Source: JBLHGN01 sp047616325 (GTDB lineage: Bacteria; Pseudomonadota; Gammaproteobacteria; Pseudomonadales; Cellvibrionaceae). From it: a stretch of 38,400 bases of DNA. A program made the position numbers and the translations under genes. Numbering within the stretch: position 1 is the first letter of the stretch; every line of letters begins with the position of its first letter. The notes beneath the pieces were generated by a model. It did no database searches. It was not told the origin of the DNA and saw only the letters and a program-made list of their open reading frames with translations. Shown in pieces: positions 25,944 to 35,214 of this stretch. Location of the stretch: the NCBI GenBank assembly GCA_047616325.1, contig JBLHGN010000003.1, positions 1 through 38,400 of the forward strand. Direction: 5' to 3'.

Positions 25944-26281
25944 TCTTTGTAGCCAGAAACACCTATACGCCAAAACTTGTGCATAATAAATATTCTGTAT
26001 ATGTAGCCATGGCGACTAGTACCGCAAAATTTGTGCATTAGGTTTTACTGTCTTTATAGTCGCGACTATTGAAATGCCAATTTTTCTGTACAAATTTTCT
26101 ACGATGGACGCAGATGTAAAATACAAAGCCTAGCTGTTTTTTTATTGCGTGGGGCTTGATTCCAGGATCGCCGTCTATGGGCATGGAAACATGAGGCACC
26201 CACAAAGAACCCCACCTTTATGTCAACGGCGTGGCCCTTTTTTTTGAGTACCAACCCTTTCACCATATAAAATCGAGACAT
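25944..26281. other. Gene-free region downstream of glnN
   Basis: No credible gene on either strand. A frame over part of this region on the minus strand is out of register with glnN and has no homology pattern. A T-run at about 26229-26236 on the plus strand is not preceded by a good stem. Confidence 0.5.
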
Positions 26282-26304
26282 AAAAAAGCCCCAAAAAAGG
26301 GGCC
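26282..26304 (-). terminator. Intrinsic terminator of glnN
   Basis: On the minus strand GCCCC, a six-T loop and GGGGC are followed by TTTTTT. It lies 60 bp after the glnN stop. The stem is short but GC-only. Confidence 0.75.
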
Positions 26305-26363
26305 AAAAAAGATAAAAAAGGGCCCAATAACGCGGCCAAAGACGCTTAGACTTGCCTAAAGGC

Positions 26364-28538
26364 TTATTTAATAAAAAGCATTTCAGAATATTTTGGAAAC
26401 GGCCAAGCCGCATTTGGCACGATACCTTCCAGCGTATCGGCATGAGACCTTACCTCGTCCATCAGCGGACGAACATCTTTGGCGCAATACTGCATATGGG
26501 CTTCCTCTGAGGAAAAATTGTGTTCTTCTAATGCGCTTGAAAGCGATGCAACGGCCTTCATCATGGCATTTGCTTCGGCGGCCAATTTTTTTGCGGTGCT
26601 CGCGTCTATATCAATGCCCATACTCGATGCACTGGCAATAGTAGAACTGAGCTCCGAAAAGTAGGCCATCGCTGCAGGGTAAATTGAGGTTACGGCCATA
26701 TCTACAACTAATTTGGCTTCCACCTCTATCGCTAGTATGTACTGCTCTGAATACACTTCGTAACGACTTTTCAGCTCTACCGGGCTTAACACGCCAGTGC
26801 TTTCGAATAGTATTTTTACAGACTCTTCTAGAAACGCTGGAAGTGCGTCCGCAGTATTAGGAATATTCTTCAAACCATTTACTTCAACAGCATCTCTATG
26901 CCATTCAGAAGAGTACCCGTCGCCACCAAAAACCACTTTTCCGTGTTTTTCCATGAGTTCTTTAAGCACTATAACAACCGCAGATGGCTGGTCTAAGCCT
27001 GTGGCAAGGGCTGCTTCAAGTTTTCCAGCAATCCAATTCAAAGAATCTGCAAGCATAGTATTCATGGCCACTAATGGCCCAGATACAGATTGCGAAGAAC
27101 CCACCGCGCGGAATTCAAAACGGTTACCGGTGAAGGCAAACGGTGACGTTCGGTTGCGGTCGCCTGGGTCGCGGTTAAAGGTGAGAATTTGTGAAAGACC
27201 AAGATCCATTACGCCGCCACTTTCGCTGGGCACCAAATTGCCTTCTTGAATATCTTTAAACACTTTTTCAAGTTGGTCGCCGAGATACACCGAAAGAATT
27301 GCCGGTGGCGCTTCGTTGGCACCAAGACGGTGGTCGTTGGCAGCAGAAGCAATAACCGCTCGTAGCAATGGGCCATGCAAATGAACACCGCGAATTACAG
27401 CGCCGCAAAACAACAAGAAATTCAAGTTCTTTTCGGGGGTATTGCCCGGGTCCAATAGATTACCTTGCGTTGGATTACCCACCGACCAGTTAACATGTTT
27501 ACCTGAACCGTTTAACCCAGCAAAGGGTTTTTCATGCAGTAGTGCATGCAAACCATGCTTTTTTGCGGTATTTTTCATTACCGTCATCAATAGCTGCTGG
27601 TGGTCTGCCGCCACGTTGGCCGCTTCAAAATAGGGGGCTATCTCAAACTGGCCAGGAGCCACTTCGTTGTGGTGGGTTTTAGCCGGAATGCCCAACCTGT
27701 AGAGTTGGTCTTCGAAGTCTTGCATAAAGACTTGCACGCGCTCGGGAATAGCGCCGAAGTAGTGGTCGTCAAACTGCTGACCTTTTGCTGGCGGAGCACC
27801 AAAAAGTGTACGCCCCGTAAGCAATATGTCGGGGCGGTGGTTGGCAAAATTCTGATCGATTAAAAAATATTCTTGCTCAGCGCCACAGCTGCTGTTCAAG
27901 GTGGCTATTTCAGTTTCACCCATGAGCGATAAAACTTTTTGCGCAGCTTCATTCATCGCCGCATTGGAACGTAACAATGGAATTTTTTTGTCTAGAGCCT
28001 CACCCGTCCACGACATAAACACGCTTGGAATCATAAGGGTTGAGCCGTTGGCCGTATGCATAATGTAGGCGGGGCTTGTTGGGTCCCATGCTGTATATCC
28101 GCGTGCGGCGTTGGTCATACGCAGGCTGCCATTCGGGAAGGAGGAACCGTCTGGCTCGCCCTTTTTAAGCAAACTTCCGGTAAATTCGGTAATGGCATGA
28201 CCGTCTGCATTGGCAATAATAAATCCATCGTGTTTTTCGGCGGTGGCATTGGTCATGGGGTAAAAAATATGAGAGAAGAATTTTACGCCTTTGGATAAGG
28301 CCCAATCTTTCATGGCCGCTGCGACAATGTCGGCCGTTGCGGAGTCTAGAGGCGCTCCGGTTTGTGCCGTTTTTTTCATCGCCTTAAACGCACTTTTAGA
28401 CAGGCGCTGCTCCATCTTGGCAAAATTAAATACATCGCAGGCCCATATTTCACTGAGTGGCTTAGGCGCCTCCACAGACATGGGTTTGCTGTTTGTAATT
28501 GCCTCAATTGCTGCAAATCTTGCTGTGTTTCCGCTCAT
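26364..28538 (-). CDS. glnN: Glutamine synthetase type III
   Basis: A 724-aa GSIII enzyme, making glutamine from glutamate, ammonia and ATP in the cytoplasm. The length fits the family (about 700-730 aa, against about 470 for GSI). Family traits include the N-terminal MKKTAQTGAPLD region, HIFYPMTNATAEKHDGF, the catalytic SCGAEQEYFLID (about residues 218-229), HHNEVAPGQFEIAPYFE (about 290) and GLNGSGKHVNWSVGN (about 345). The ATG at 28538 follows GGGAAAA. The upstream region carries a sigma-54 promoter candidate and an NtrC-like site, which fits induction on nitrogen limitation. Codon use and structure look intact, and the gene is monocistronic. Confidence 0.95.
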   Translation of the reverse strand: MSGNTARFAAIEAITNSKPMSVEAPKPLSEIWACDVFNFAKMEQRLSKSAFKAMKKTAQTGAPLDSATADIVAAAMKDWALSKGVKFFSHIFYPMTNATAEKHDGFIIANADGHAITEFTGSLLKKGEPDGSSFPNGSLRMTNAARGYTAWDPTSPAYIMHTANGSTLMIPSVFMSWTGEALDKKIPLLRSNAAMNEAAQKVLSLMGETEIATLNSSCGAEQEYFLIDQNFANHRPDILLTGRTLFGAPPAKGQQFDDHYFGAIPERVQVFMQDFEDQLYRLGIPAKTHHNEVAPGQFEIAPYFEAANVAADHQQLLMTVMKNTAKKHGLHALLHEKPFAGLNGSGKHVNWSVGNPTQGNLLDPGNTPEKNLNFLLFCGAVIRGVHLHGPLLRAVIASAANDHRLGANEAPPAILSVYLGDQLEKVFKDIQEGNLVPSESGGVMDLGLSQILTFNRDPGDRNRTSPFAFTGNRFEFRAVGSSQSVSGPLVAMNTMLADSLNWIAGKLEAALATGLDQPSAVVIVLKELMEKHGKVVFGGDGYSSEWHRDAVEVNGLKNIPNTADALPAFLEESVKILFESTGVLSPVELKSRYEVYSEQYILAIEVEAKLVVDMAVTSIYPAAMAYFSELSSTIASASSMGIDIDASTAKKLAAEANAMMKAVASLSSALEEHNFSSEEAHMQYCAKDVRPLMDEVRSHADTLEGIVPNAAWPFPKYSEMLFIK

Positions 28539-28749
28539 AATTTTCCCAAAAATGTGTATTGATGATCTTTCTTCTGTTGATAATAATCGACGTTCATAGC
28601 TTGCTCAGGAGTGCTTGCGTTATCTATACGTATTCCAATCTAGGGATAAATAAACACTCGTTTAGTAGCGATCGCAGAGCATTAAGCAAATCGATCTCGC
28701 TATAAGCGGCCACCGTCACAGCGATTAAAAAACCTTACGGCCACCGTTT

Positions 28750-28765
28750 TGCAATTTCCGATCCA
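28750..28765 (-). promoter_or_regulatory. Sigma-54 promoter candidate for glnN
   Basis: The minus strand reads TGGATCGGAAATTGCA. Against the -24/-12 consensus TGGCACG-N4-TTGC it keeps TGG, C and G at the right places and TTGC exactly, with correct GG-to-GC spacing. The predicted start of transcription is about 28739, leaving a leader of about 200 nt before glnN. Confidence 0.65.
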
Positions 28766-28864
28766 TACTCAAACAAGCAGAAAAATATACTTTAACTGAT
28801 TGATATTCATATGATTTATGTAGCTCCGTTAGGCGCTGAATTATTTAAAATCCACTTTTGGCGC

Positions 28865-28879
28865 GCACCCATTTAGTGC
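28865..28879 (-). promoter_or_regulatory. NtrC-like binding site
   Basis: GCAC-N7-GTGC with centre TAAATGG on the minus strand, close to the NtrC consensus TGCACCA-N3-TGGTGCA. Its centre is about 133 bp upstream of the predicted sigma-54 transcription start, a normal enhancer distance. A further small hairpin (CAAAAGAA/TTCTTTTG) lies at 28896-28915. Confidence 0.6.
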
Positions 28880-29039
28880 GCGGCGTGCCGCCAATCAAAA
28901 GAATGACTTCTTTTGGGGCGCTGCAGCTGATTTTCAAAAGCGATAGGCTCGAAATCAAGCTCGATGAGTGGAATCGCCAGGCATAGCAGTAATTGAGTAA
29001 GTGGCGTGAAGATGACCGTTTAAATTATACCGCAGTAGA

Positions 29040-29089
29040 GCCCTATTTATGGATGGGGCACTGGTTAGTGCCCCATCCATAAATAGGGC
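29040..29089. repeat. Perfect long hairpin, 23-bp stem
   Basis: The arms at 29040-29062 and 29067-29089 are exact reverse complements, separated by GGTT. No T-run follows on either strand. It sits between the glnN control region and the racemase pseudogene. It may be a folded non-coding element or a repeat; no coding frame is seen. Confidence 0.85.
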
Positions 29090-29144
29090 GAGACATATGC
29101 TAATTTAACGATAAAAATTAAACCGGTATTCTCTGCATAAATTT

Positions 29145-29823
29145 TCACATTATTTCGTCGACGGCACTTTGGGCATGTATGGCTGTAGTGTCAAACAGCC
29201 TTACGCCCGTGTCTTGCTGGTTTACCAACATCCCCATTTCGGTACAGGCCTCTGCGCCAGCTGAGGCCAATGCGTCGATTATTCTTAGGTATTCATTTTT
29301 AGAACTTTGTTATGTTTTTCGAAAACACAATTCACTGTAGATAATAGTGTGCACTATGCGTTTGTCTTCATCATTTGGCACTAGCACCTCGAGTCCGTAT
29401 TTTTCTTTTAGGCGCCTCCTGTAGAATTCCTACTCCATGGTGAATGCCGTTCCGAGCAAGCTCACCACTTTAATGCCATTTTCTCCCAGGTTTTTCGCAG
29501 TAGTATCGTCAATATGGAGAAGGGGGATATTGATAGAACTTTCAACTTGATCGGCAACCTTGTGCATGGTGTTGGTACAGATCAATAAAAAACCTGCACC
29601 GGCCGCTTCAACTTTTTTGAGCGGCGTCGATCAGAAATTTAGCCATCGCATCCCAATCACCTTGCTGCTGCAGCTTCTCTATCGGTGCAAAATCAACGCG
29701 GTATATTACAATTTTGGTCGAGTGAAAACCTCCCAATTGATGTTTTACACCTTGGTTAATCGCCCGGCAATAACCCCGTGTGCTCTCCCAACTCATGCCA
29801 CTCAAAAGACCGATTACTTTCAT
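29145..29823 (-). pseudogene. Aspartate/glutamate racemase family pseudogene
   Basis: Translation from the ATG at 29823 gives MKVIGLLSGMSWESTRGYC, then a frameshift in a T6 run (29613-29618). The new frame reads VEAAGAGFLLICTNTMHKVA and IPLLHIDDTTAKNLGENG, then meets an in-frame TAG at 29430-29432 where a Gln is expected (FTME-stop-EFYRRRL). Homology continues to EACTEMGMLVNQQ and DTTAIHAQSAVDEIM, stopping at 29145. Both active-site cysteine regions (CTNTMH and CTEMG) are recognisable. The length matches the family (about 230 aa), so decay is by small lesions, not by truncation. Confidence 0.82.
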
Positions 29824-29869
29824 TCCCCCCCTGTGCACGTTCATAAAATAGCGTATAAAAGCTAAACGT

Positions 29870-30430
29870 TTATGCTGGCACGATAAGCTCGAAAGACAGC
29901 ACGTAATCACATTTTTCTGGCTGTGCCCCCTCAAGCAGATCTAGCAATGCCGAAAAAGCCACCCTACCGAGCTCGTCTGAAGGCTGCGCAATAGTGATAA
30001 GCAGCGGGTCCATATAACTGGCGAATTCGATTTTATCGAAACCGAAAATGAAAATGCCATTCGGGACAGAGCTGCCCGATATTTTAAGGTGATGCGTAGC
30101 GCCAATAGCCATTTCGTCATTGCAGCAAAAAAATACGCTTGACTGACGACTCTAAGCCTGCAATAGCGCAACAGCTCGGCTACCCGAGGCGAGGGCAACA
30201 TTACCGCTAAAGGCGAGAGTTTTATCAAATTCAATATTTTTATTTTTATTTTTATTTTTATTTTTCAAAGCCTGCTTGTAACCAGCCAAGCGACCACGCG
30301 TTAAAGCTCTCTCTTCGGGTCCGAGAATAATACCTATGTGCCTGTGCCCTCTATCGATTAAATGCTGCACCGCTAGCTGGGCGACGCCCATAGTATCAAT
30401 GCGATTGTGGGGCACTGTGGGTCTACGACG
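29870..30430 (-). pseudogene. LacI-family regulator remnant (ligand-binding domain only)
   Basis: The sensing domain of a LacI/GalR regulator: VPHNRIDTMGVAQLAVQHL, then GHRHIGIILGPEERALTRGRLAGY, CCNDEMAIGA, VPNGIFIFGFDKIEFASYMDP, LLITIAQPSDELGRVAF and a final LIVPA. An in-frame TAG at 30152-30154 interrupts it. The N-terminal helix-turn-helix is missing: the homology stops abruptly near 30430, where a TonB-receptor fragment begins on the other strand. A hexanucleotide repeat has inserted alternating Lys-Asn residues at 30236-30265. Confidence 0.8.
30236..30265. repeat. Hexanucleotide tandem repeat (ATTTTT)5
   Basis: Five exact units within the LacI remnant, in frame, coding for a Lys-Asn repeat on the minus strand. 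Confidence 0.9.
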
Positions 30431-30949
30431 CACTTTCCGGCGCAACAGTCGATGACCTCTACTACCGAGTTTCACTGAATCATCGTCAATATGATGGCTC
30501 TATAGAAAACAAATATTTGTCCAACGTAGTAGGAATATAGACCGACGATACCATGATGAACTTTGAAGAGAGCAACGATATTCGCGCTCAATTACTCTGG
30601 AAACCCAGCGACTCGGCTCAACTCAAACTTCTATATGCGAAGAATTAACTTGAAACAGGGCCATGTGGTATTGCAACATTTAACGACTCGAAAGCGACCC
30701 AAGAGTTGAACATGAATATCCAATAGTAGTGGCAACCCTAAGGCCATTCGCGACAATGACACCTTTACCGTGAAGGCCGATTTTGACCTCGGCACTCGCG
30801 CACTAACATCCATTACTAAAATTACCGATACCTATGAGCAGTATGGTGTTACGGACGAAACAAAATACAATGACCGCACCGGCCATGTATTGTTTTATAC
30901 GGAAGAATTTTTAGACGAATTTATTTCGGGTCTAGGCGCGCAAGACTAA
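30424..30949 (+). pseudogene. TonB-dependent receptor fragment
   Basis: Frames on the plus strand give YDALSGATVDDLYYRVSLNH, then FEESNDIRAQLLWKPSDSAQ with LKLLYAKN, and after a frameshift DNDTFTVKADFDLGTRALTS, ending at a TAA at 30947-30949. The alternating pattern of barrel strands and the AQLLWKPSD element are typical of outer-membrane TonB receptors. In-frame stops occur near 30538 and 30646. Only about 170 residues of an expected 700 or more remain. Confidence 0.65.
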
Positions 30950-31284
30950 GCATTTTTTACGAGCGGCTCGCCCACTGGGCCGCAGGAAACTTTGTCGGTA
31001 GCGATCAATGCCAGCAACCCATGCCCCCCCAGCGCTTGCTGATATAGATACTCAGCAAAATTCCCTTCAGACGTGGTGACAATAATGGCGCCAACGTTAT
31101 GACCAAGCCCAACGACATGGGCCTTGAATTTCTCAAGCGTGTTTTGAATAAGCTTTTTGCCAATGCCCTGCCCAGAAAAATCAGGGTGCACCGCAACTTG
31201 TTCCAGTTCAACAAAGGTTTTCTCCCTAAAACCATTCCTCACACACCACAAAATGTAACCGCATATACGCGCGTCGATGGACAC
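30946..31284 (-). CDS. GNAT-family N-acetyltransferase, probably 5'-truncated
   Basis: A 112-aa frame from a GTG at 31284. The acetyl-CoA motif A is present (VAVHPDFSGQGIGKKLI, with Q-G-I-G-K). The N-terminal part is short for the family (about 140-150 aa). Directly upstream in the same frame the sequence reads PREVNHRLWIEA, then TGA at 31318-31320, then FNSYPKGVYYVV. This suggests that the original gene began further upstream and now has a nonsense codon. It is either a pseudogene or an N-terminally shortened protein. Its substrate is unknown. It ends against the TonB-receptor fragment on the opposite strand. Confidence 0.6.
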   Translation of the reverse strand: MSIDARICGYILWCVRNGFREKTFVELEQVAVHPDFSGQGIGKKLIQNTLEKFKAHVVGLGHNVGAIIVTTSEGNFAEYLYQQALGGHGLLALIATDKVSCGPVGEPLVKNA

Positions 31285-31574
31285 AACATAATAAACGCCT
31301 TTCGGATAAGAATTAAATCACGCCTCAATCCAAAGACGGTGATTTACCTCTCGCGGAAAACACACACTGTAAATATTTTAAATGCTTCGACATCAATACG
31401 TTCTGCTTTTCTTATATCTATCACTTGGTTTATTTACGCCGTCAGATACAATCTGTTTAATTTTTTACGTTTGCGAAGCACTTGTAGCGTTCCAACTTTC
31501 TCATCTAACCCACATTTAAATAGCTGTATGTCATTAATGATTATTTCATTTTTATAACCGGCGTCAGCAATTTT

Positions 31575-34055
31575 TTATAGATAGGCTTTATTGCCTCGCC
31601 GCAACAACATACCGCCCATAAGCAGCAAAAAAACTAGCGACATGCTACCGCCACCCGAACTCATCGAGGAGGGAGGATCAACAATTACTGGCGGGTCGGC
31701 GGGCGGGCTGGGTTCATCGCCGATATCGGCATTTTCATCTTGCACGGTAATAATCGCTACGCCACTGCCCACTATGTTTGCATTGATGGAGTTTTGCAAT
31801 TCGAGAACCATGTTTGTATCGCTGTCGAATTCGGCATCTTTTATCAGAGGTATTTCAATTATTTTTGTACTTGCGTCGCCACTGTTCCAGCGCAATGTTC
31901 CACTCACAGGGCTAAACACTTCGCCGGAAAACGCTTCGCTTGTAGCGTAGTCTACGGATATCTCTTGTTCCAAATTTCCTTTTCTAGAGAGGGTGACCAG
32001 GGCCTTGCCGAGGCCCTCCTGGGCAATTAGGCTTGTATCCACAAAGCTAATGCCGGCCTCGGTGTTCGGCTCGGAAACGTAGCCTTGGGCAATGGTGGGC
32101 GTTTGCAGGGTAGCACCCCCTACTGGGCGCACTAGCCTTAATGCGAAACGCTCAATGCCTTCCGTTTCGCCATCCGTATTCAAAGTAAGCGAAAGGGTTT
32201 TGGCGCCGACCTCGCCGTCGCTCCAGCTGAACTCTTCTGCGGCAAGAACCAGGTCTTCTGTAGTTGAGGTGAGAGCAATAATTTCTAGCGCTACGCTTAC
32301 CGCGCCGCTATCTCCGTTCGTTCTTAGCGCTTCAATATTCAGCACCTGACCTTCGGTGCCAGAATACGTGCTCGCCGAAAAAGACACCTGCCCATTGGCT
32401 GACGCGAGTGCATCGTTTTCCAGTACGTAGAGGCCGGTATTTATATCGCTAACGACAATGGTATTGCTGCCGTAGAAAGGGAAAACCCCCCAGGCCCCCG
32501 AGAAGCTCGCGGCCGAAGTGCTGGGTACTGTGTCGAAGTGGCCAACACGTGACGGACCAGCAGGGTCGCTAATATCCAACACTGTTAAGCCCTCGGTATA
32601 ATTGGACATGTAGTAGCGATTGCCGCGCACAAAGCCGTTGTGATCGATGGCACGGGAAGGGCCGCTCCACACCCCGGCGGGCTGAGGCGAACGCAAATTA
32701 CTCATATCGTAAACCCGCACGGTAGTGTTGACGCCGTTATCGCGTTCGTCTAGCTCGTCGTGCACGAACAAAAACAAGCCATCCTCGCTAAACCAACCGG
32801 AATGCACGTAGCCTGCTTCGTTATATTGAATATTGGAAAGCAGTGACGGGGACGCGGGATCGGTAATGTCCCACACCTCCACCGAACCCTCGTTAAAGTC
32901 AGCCAAGACCTGACATACATTCGCATTAGCCGAATTTTCGCATTGGGTGTCTTTTCTAGAGTCCCTTACCCGGTGGGTGGCCGTATCGTGCATATAGCTA
33001 CCGGTATTAGTGCTTATTACTGTGGGAGATGCCGGATTAGTAAGCGCATACATTCGATTGCGGCCACCGTTTACACTGGAACCCGCAACACTGAGCACGG
33101 GCGCCACACCGGACAAGGCAACACCAAAGGTATAGTCCGTATTGGCGAGATAGACATTGTGAGCCGCACCGAAATCGGAGCTGTAAGGAATAACGCTAAC
33201 GTCGTTGGGCAGGTCGCTGAGATCAATAATGGCCAAGCCACCCGAAGCCTCATTGGTAACGTAAGCATAGGCGTGCCAGCGCTGTGTTGCTTGATCGAAT
33301 TGTTGAAGTATTTTTATGTCGCGCCAGGAAGACCCCGCGCCGGTGACCGTGGACACCACATAGGCATTGGCGGCATCGCTAACATCCACTACCGCAACAC
33401 CATTCGTGAGGCCGATGAGGGCATATTCTCGCTGGGTATTTAAGTCGGTAAAGCCCCAAGTGTCGCTGGCCGCTTGCGCTTGCGACTTAAGCTCACTCAA
33501 GGCAAAGTGACGCTGTAGGTTGATATTGTTACAGGGAAATCCTTCGGCCACCCCAGCGCTGCAGCTTGTGCTGAAATGACTTTTTTGCGCTGCGTGTATT
33601 TTGCTAACCATCTCGTTTGATTTTTTTTGTTCGCTTGCAGGTAAACCTTTTTGGTCGGCAATGACTCGAAAACCCACCGCCTCGAATGCATCGCGCAGAG
33701 AGGGCGGCACCCCCGAAAGCGTGGCTAGGTAGGCCCCCGAATCACGATTGGCGTATCCACTCAGCTTGTCGAAGCCAGCGCTAATACGGTGACTAGCGCT
33801 GCTCACCTCATACACTTCGTCTGCGCTGGCCAGCACATAATCACCGGTGGCGACCAAGATACCGTCGCCCTTGGCCGCGACGGCTATAGCATAGGGAATA
33901 CTGCGGCAAGGCCGATATAGGTTCTTACAATCGCCCGAGTCTGTGCCTTTGCCAGCCACATAACGCGGCTGACTGTCGTCGGCCAAAGCAGACGGTGCAA
34001 AGCCCAGTAAAGCACTGAGGCCCGCTGCAGCAACAATTTCAAAAAAGCGCGACAT
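31575..34055 (-). CDS. Secreted choice-of-anchor B protein with Calx-beta repeats and GlyGly-CTERM-like end
   Basis: An 826-aa exported protein. A signal peptide (AAAGLSALLGFAPSALA) ends near residue 25. Residues about 30-75 resemble the start of a beta-helix. A choice-of-anchor B/LVIVD-type beta-propeller follows (about 185-535: TNGVAVVDVSDAANAYVVST, DLPNDVSVIPYSSDF and similar blades). Two Calx-beta-like domains come next (about 555-775: YSGTEGQVLNIEALRTNGD, then FVDTSLIAQEGLGKALVTLS). A Pro-rich linker leads to SSGGGSMSLVFLLLMGGMLL and a basic RRGNK, the tripartite GlyGly-CTERM layout processed by rhombosortase. The ATG at 34055 follows GAGGAA. It is probably surface-bound; its ligand is unknown. 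Confidence 0.85.
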   Translation of the reverse strand: MSRFFEIVAAAGLSALLGFAPSALADDSQPRYVAGKGTDSGDCKNLYRPCRSIPYAIAVAAKGDGILVATGDYVLASADEVYEVSSASHRISAGFDKLSGYANRDSGAYLATLSGVPPSLRDAFEAVGFRVIADQKGLPASEQKKSNEMVSKIHAAQKSHFSTSCSAGVAEGFPCNNINLQRHFALSELKSQAQAASDTWGFTDLNTQREYALIGLTNGVAVVDVSDAANAYVVSTVTGAGSSWRDIKILQQFDQATQRWHAYAYVTNEASGGLAIIDLSDLPNDVSVIPYSSDFGAAHNVYLANTDYTFGVALSGVAPVLSVAGSSVNGGRNRMYALTNPASPTVISTNTGSYMHDTATHRVRDSRKDTQCENSANANVCQVLADFNEGSVEVWDITDPASPSLLSNIQYNEAGYVHSGWFSEDGLFLFVHDELDERDNGVNTTVRVYDMSNLRSPQPAGVWSGPSRAIDHNGFVRGNRYYMSNYTEGLTVLDISDPAGPSRVGHFDTVPSTSAASFSGAWGVFPFYGSNTIVVSDINTGLYVLENDALASANGQVSFSASTYSGTEGQVLNIEALRTNGDSGAVSVALEIIALTSTTEDLVLAAEEFSWSDGEVGAKTLSLTLNTDGETEGIERFALRLVRPVGGATLQTPTIAQGYVSEPNTEAGISFVDTSLIAQEGLGKALVTLSRKGNLEQEISVDYATSEAFSGEVFSPVSGTLRWNSGDASTKIIEIPLIKDAEFDSDTNMVLELQNSINANIVGSGVAIITVQDENADIGDEPSPPADPPVIVDPPSSMSSGGGSMSLVFLLLMGGMLLRRGNKAYL

Positions 34056-34212
34056 ACTTATTCCTCATCATAAGCGTAGTATTCTTTTTGGGTATTTAGG
34101 GCGTTTTGTTCACGCCAAACACCCCATCCATTGGCAAGTTGTCGTTTTTTAATCCATATCAAAACTAAGCAATTAACGTATTAGAGGCTCGCGCCTTTAG
34201 GTGCTCCCACTT

Positions 34213-34253
34213 TTGCCAGACAAACTTGCCAGACATGGCAACAACCATATACT
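34213..34253 (+). promoter_or_regulatory. Promoter with direct repeat upstream of the MbnP/MbnH pair
   Basis: TTGCCAGACA occurs at 34213-34222 and again at 34226-34235. The second copy's TTGCCA (34226-34231) forms a -35 box, 16 bp from TATACT (34248-34253). Each box matches the sigma-70 consensus at 5 of 6 positions. The direct repeat overlapping the -35 region could be a regulator site. The rest of the gap 34056-34350 shows nothing else. Confidence 0.55.
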
Positions 34254-34350
34254 TTATAGGGCTGCACTGGCAAGATTAAGCCCTCAGTGAATCTCGCAGC
34301 ACGATTACTCGGAATTACCAGTGCAAAGCACCTAAAGAAGATTGCGCGCC

Positions 34351-35214
34351 ATGTTTTCATATTACGCTTTTCAGCGACAAGCACAGTTCACAATACGAGG
34401 CATTTTGTGTTTTATATTGGCCGCAGCGGTTGGCGGCTGTCGCGAAAAAAGAACAGACGATATTACGCTCGAATTTGCACTAGGCGGCGGGTCATTTACA
34501 CAGGCATTAAACAGTAGGCGCGCACACATGGCGCATTTGAATTTTTACATCTACGACATTTATCTTATCGATAGCAACGATCAACGCATTCCTTACATCA
34601 TAACCAACACATCGCCCTGGCAGCGTAATGATGTCGCACTGCTGAGTTTTGCCAATGCCGACCTAAAAGAATCCAATACACGCGTACACGGCACACTTCC
34701 TAGCAATCGCCCCACAATTGTTGGTTTGGGTTTTAGCTTGGGGCTTCCGTTTGATGTAAACCACACCAACCCTCTCACGACACAGTCGCCACTTAATATT
34801 GGCTCGCTGTATTGGAGCTGGCAGCTAGGGTATAAATTTTTACGCGTGGATTACGACTATATAAACGCACTTGGCACAACCCAGCAACGAGCATTTCACC
34901 TGGGCAGCACCGGCTGCTTATCTGCTTCGGCTATTCGCCCACCTCAACAGGCCTGCGAAAAGCCCAATATCGCACACATAGAACTGCGTGGATTTTCACC
35001 GAAAAAAAATGTAATTACAGTAAATATGGACGCACTGTTACACCACGACCAAAACATTAACGCAACACCCGCTGTAATGTGTACAGGCCATTATAAATCT
35101 CACGCTTTGTGTGAGGCATTTATCTCGACACTGGGCTTGTCTGCCGACAGCGGCCAATGTGAGAACAATTGCCTGCAACAACAGTTATTTGTTGTAGGCG
35201 AACGATCACAATGA
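34351..35214 (+). CDS. MbnP family lipoprotein (metallo-mystery pair)
   Basis: A 287-aa protein of the MbnP/DUF5117-unrelated 'metallo-mystery pair four-Cys' type. The N-terminus is a lipoprotein signal (GILCFILAAAVGGC). Family traits are HMAHLNFYIYDIYLI, LGFSLGLPFDVNHTNPL and IGSLYWSWQLGYKFLRVD. Four conserved-looking cysteines occur late (in STGC, QQAC, VMCTG and ALCEAF). Such proteins work with an MbnH di-haem partner and are linked to copper and to Trp-derived kynurenine modification in methanotrophs. The start is taken as the ATG at 34351; a TTG three codons upstream is possible and has AAGAAG nearer. It overlaps the partner gene by ATGA. Confidence 0.88.
   Translation: MFSYYAFQRQAQFTIRGILCFILAAAVGGCREKRTDDITLEFALGGGSFTQALNSRRAHMAHLNFYIYDIYLIDSNDQRIPYIITNTSPWQRNDVALLSFANADLKESNTRVHGTLPSNRPTIVGLGFSLGLPFDVNHTNPLTTQSPLNIGSLYWSWQLGYKFLRVDYDYINALGTTQQRAFHLGSTGCLSASAIRPPQQACEKPNIAHIELRGFSPKKNVITVNMDALLHHDQNINATPAVMCTGHYKSHALCEAFISTLGLSADSGQCENNCLQQQLFVVGERSQ

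Noticed and set aside
26099..26443. 114-aa minus-strand ORF overlapping the glnN end
   Set aside because: Out of frame with glnN, covers its terminator, and is basic and low in complexity.
33497..33691. 64-aa ORF in the choice-of-anchor B gene
   Set aside because: Same strand but another frame, inside a longer gene with a signal peptide and clear domains.
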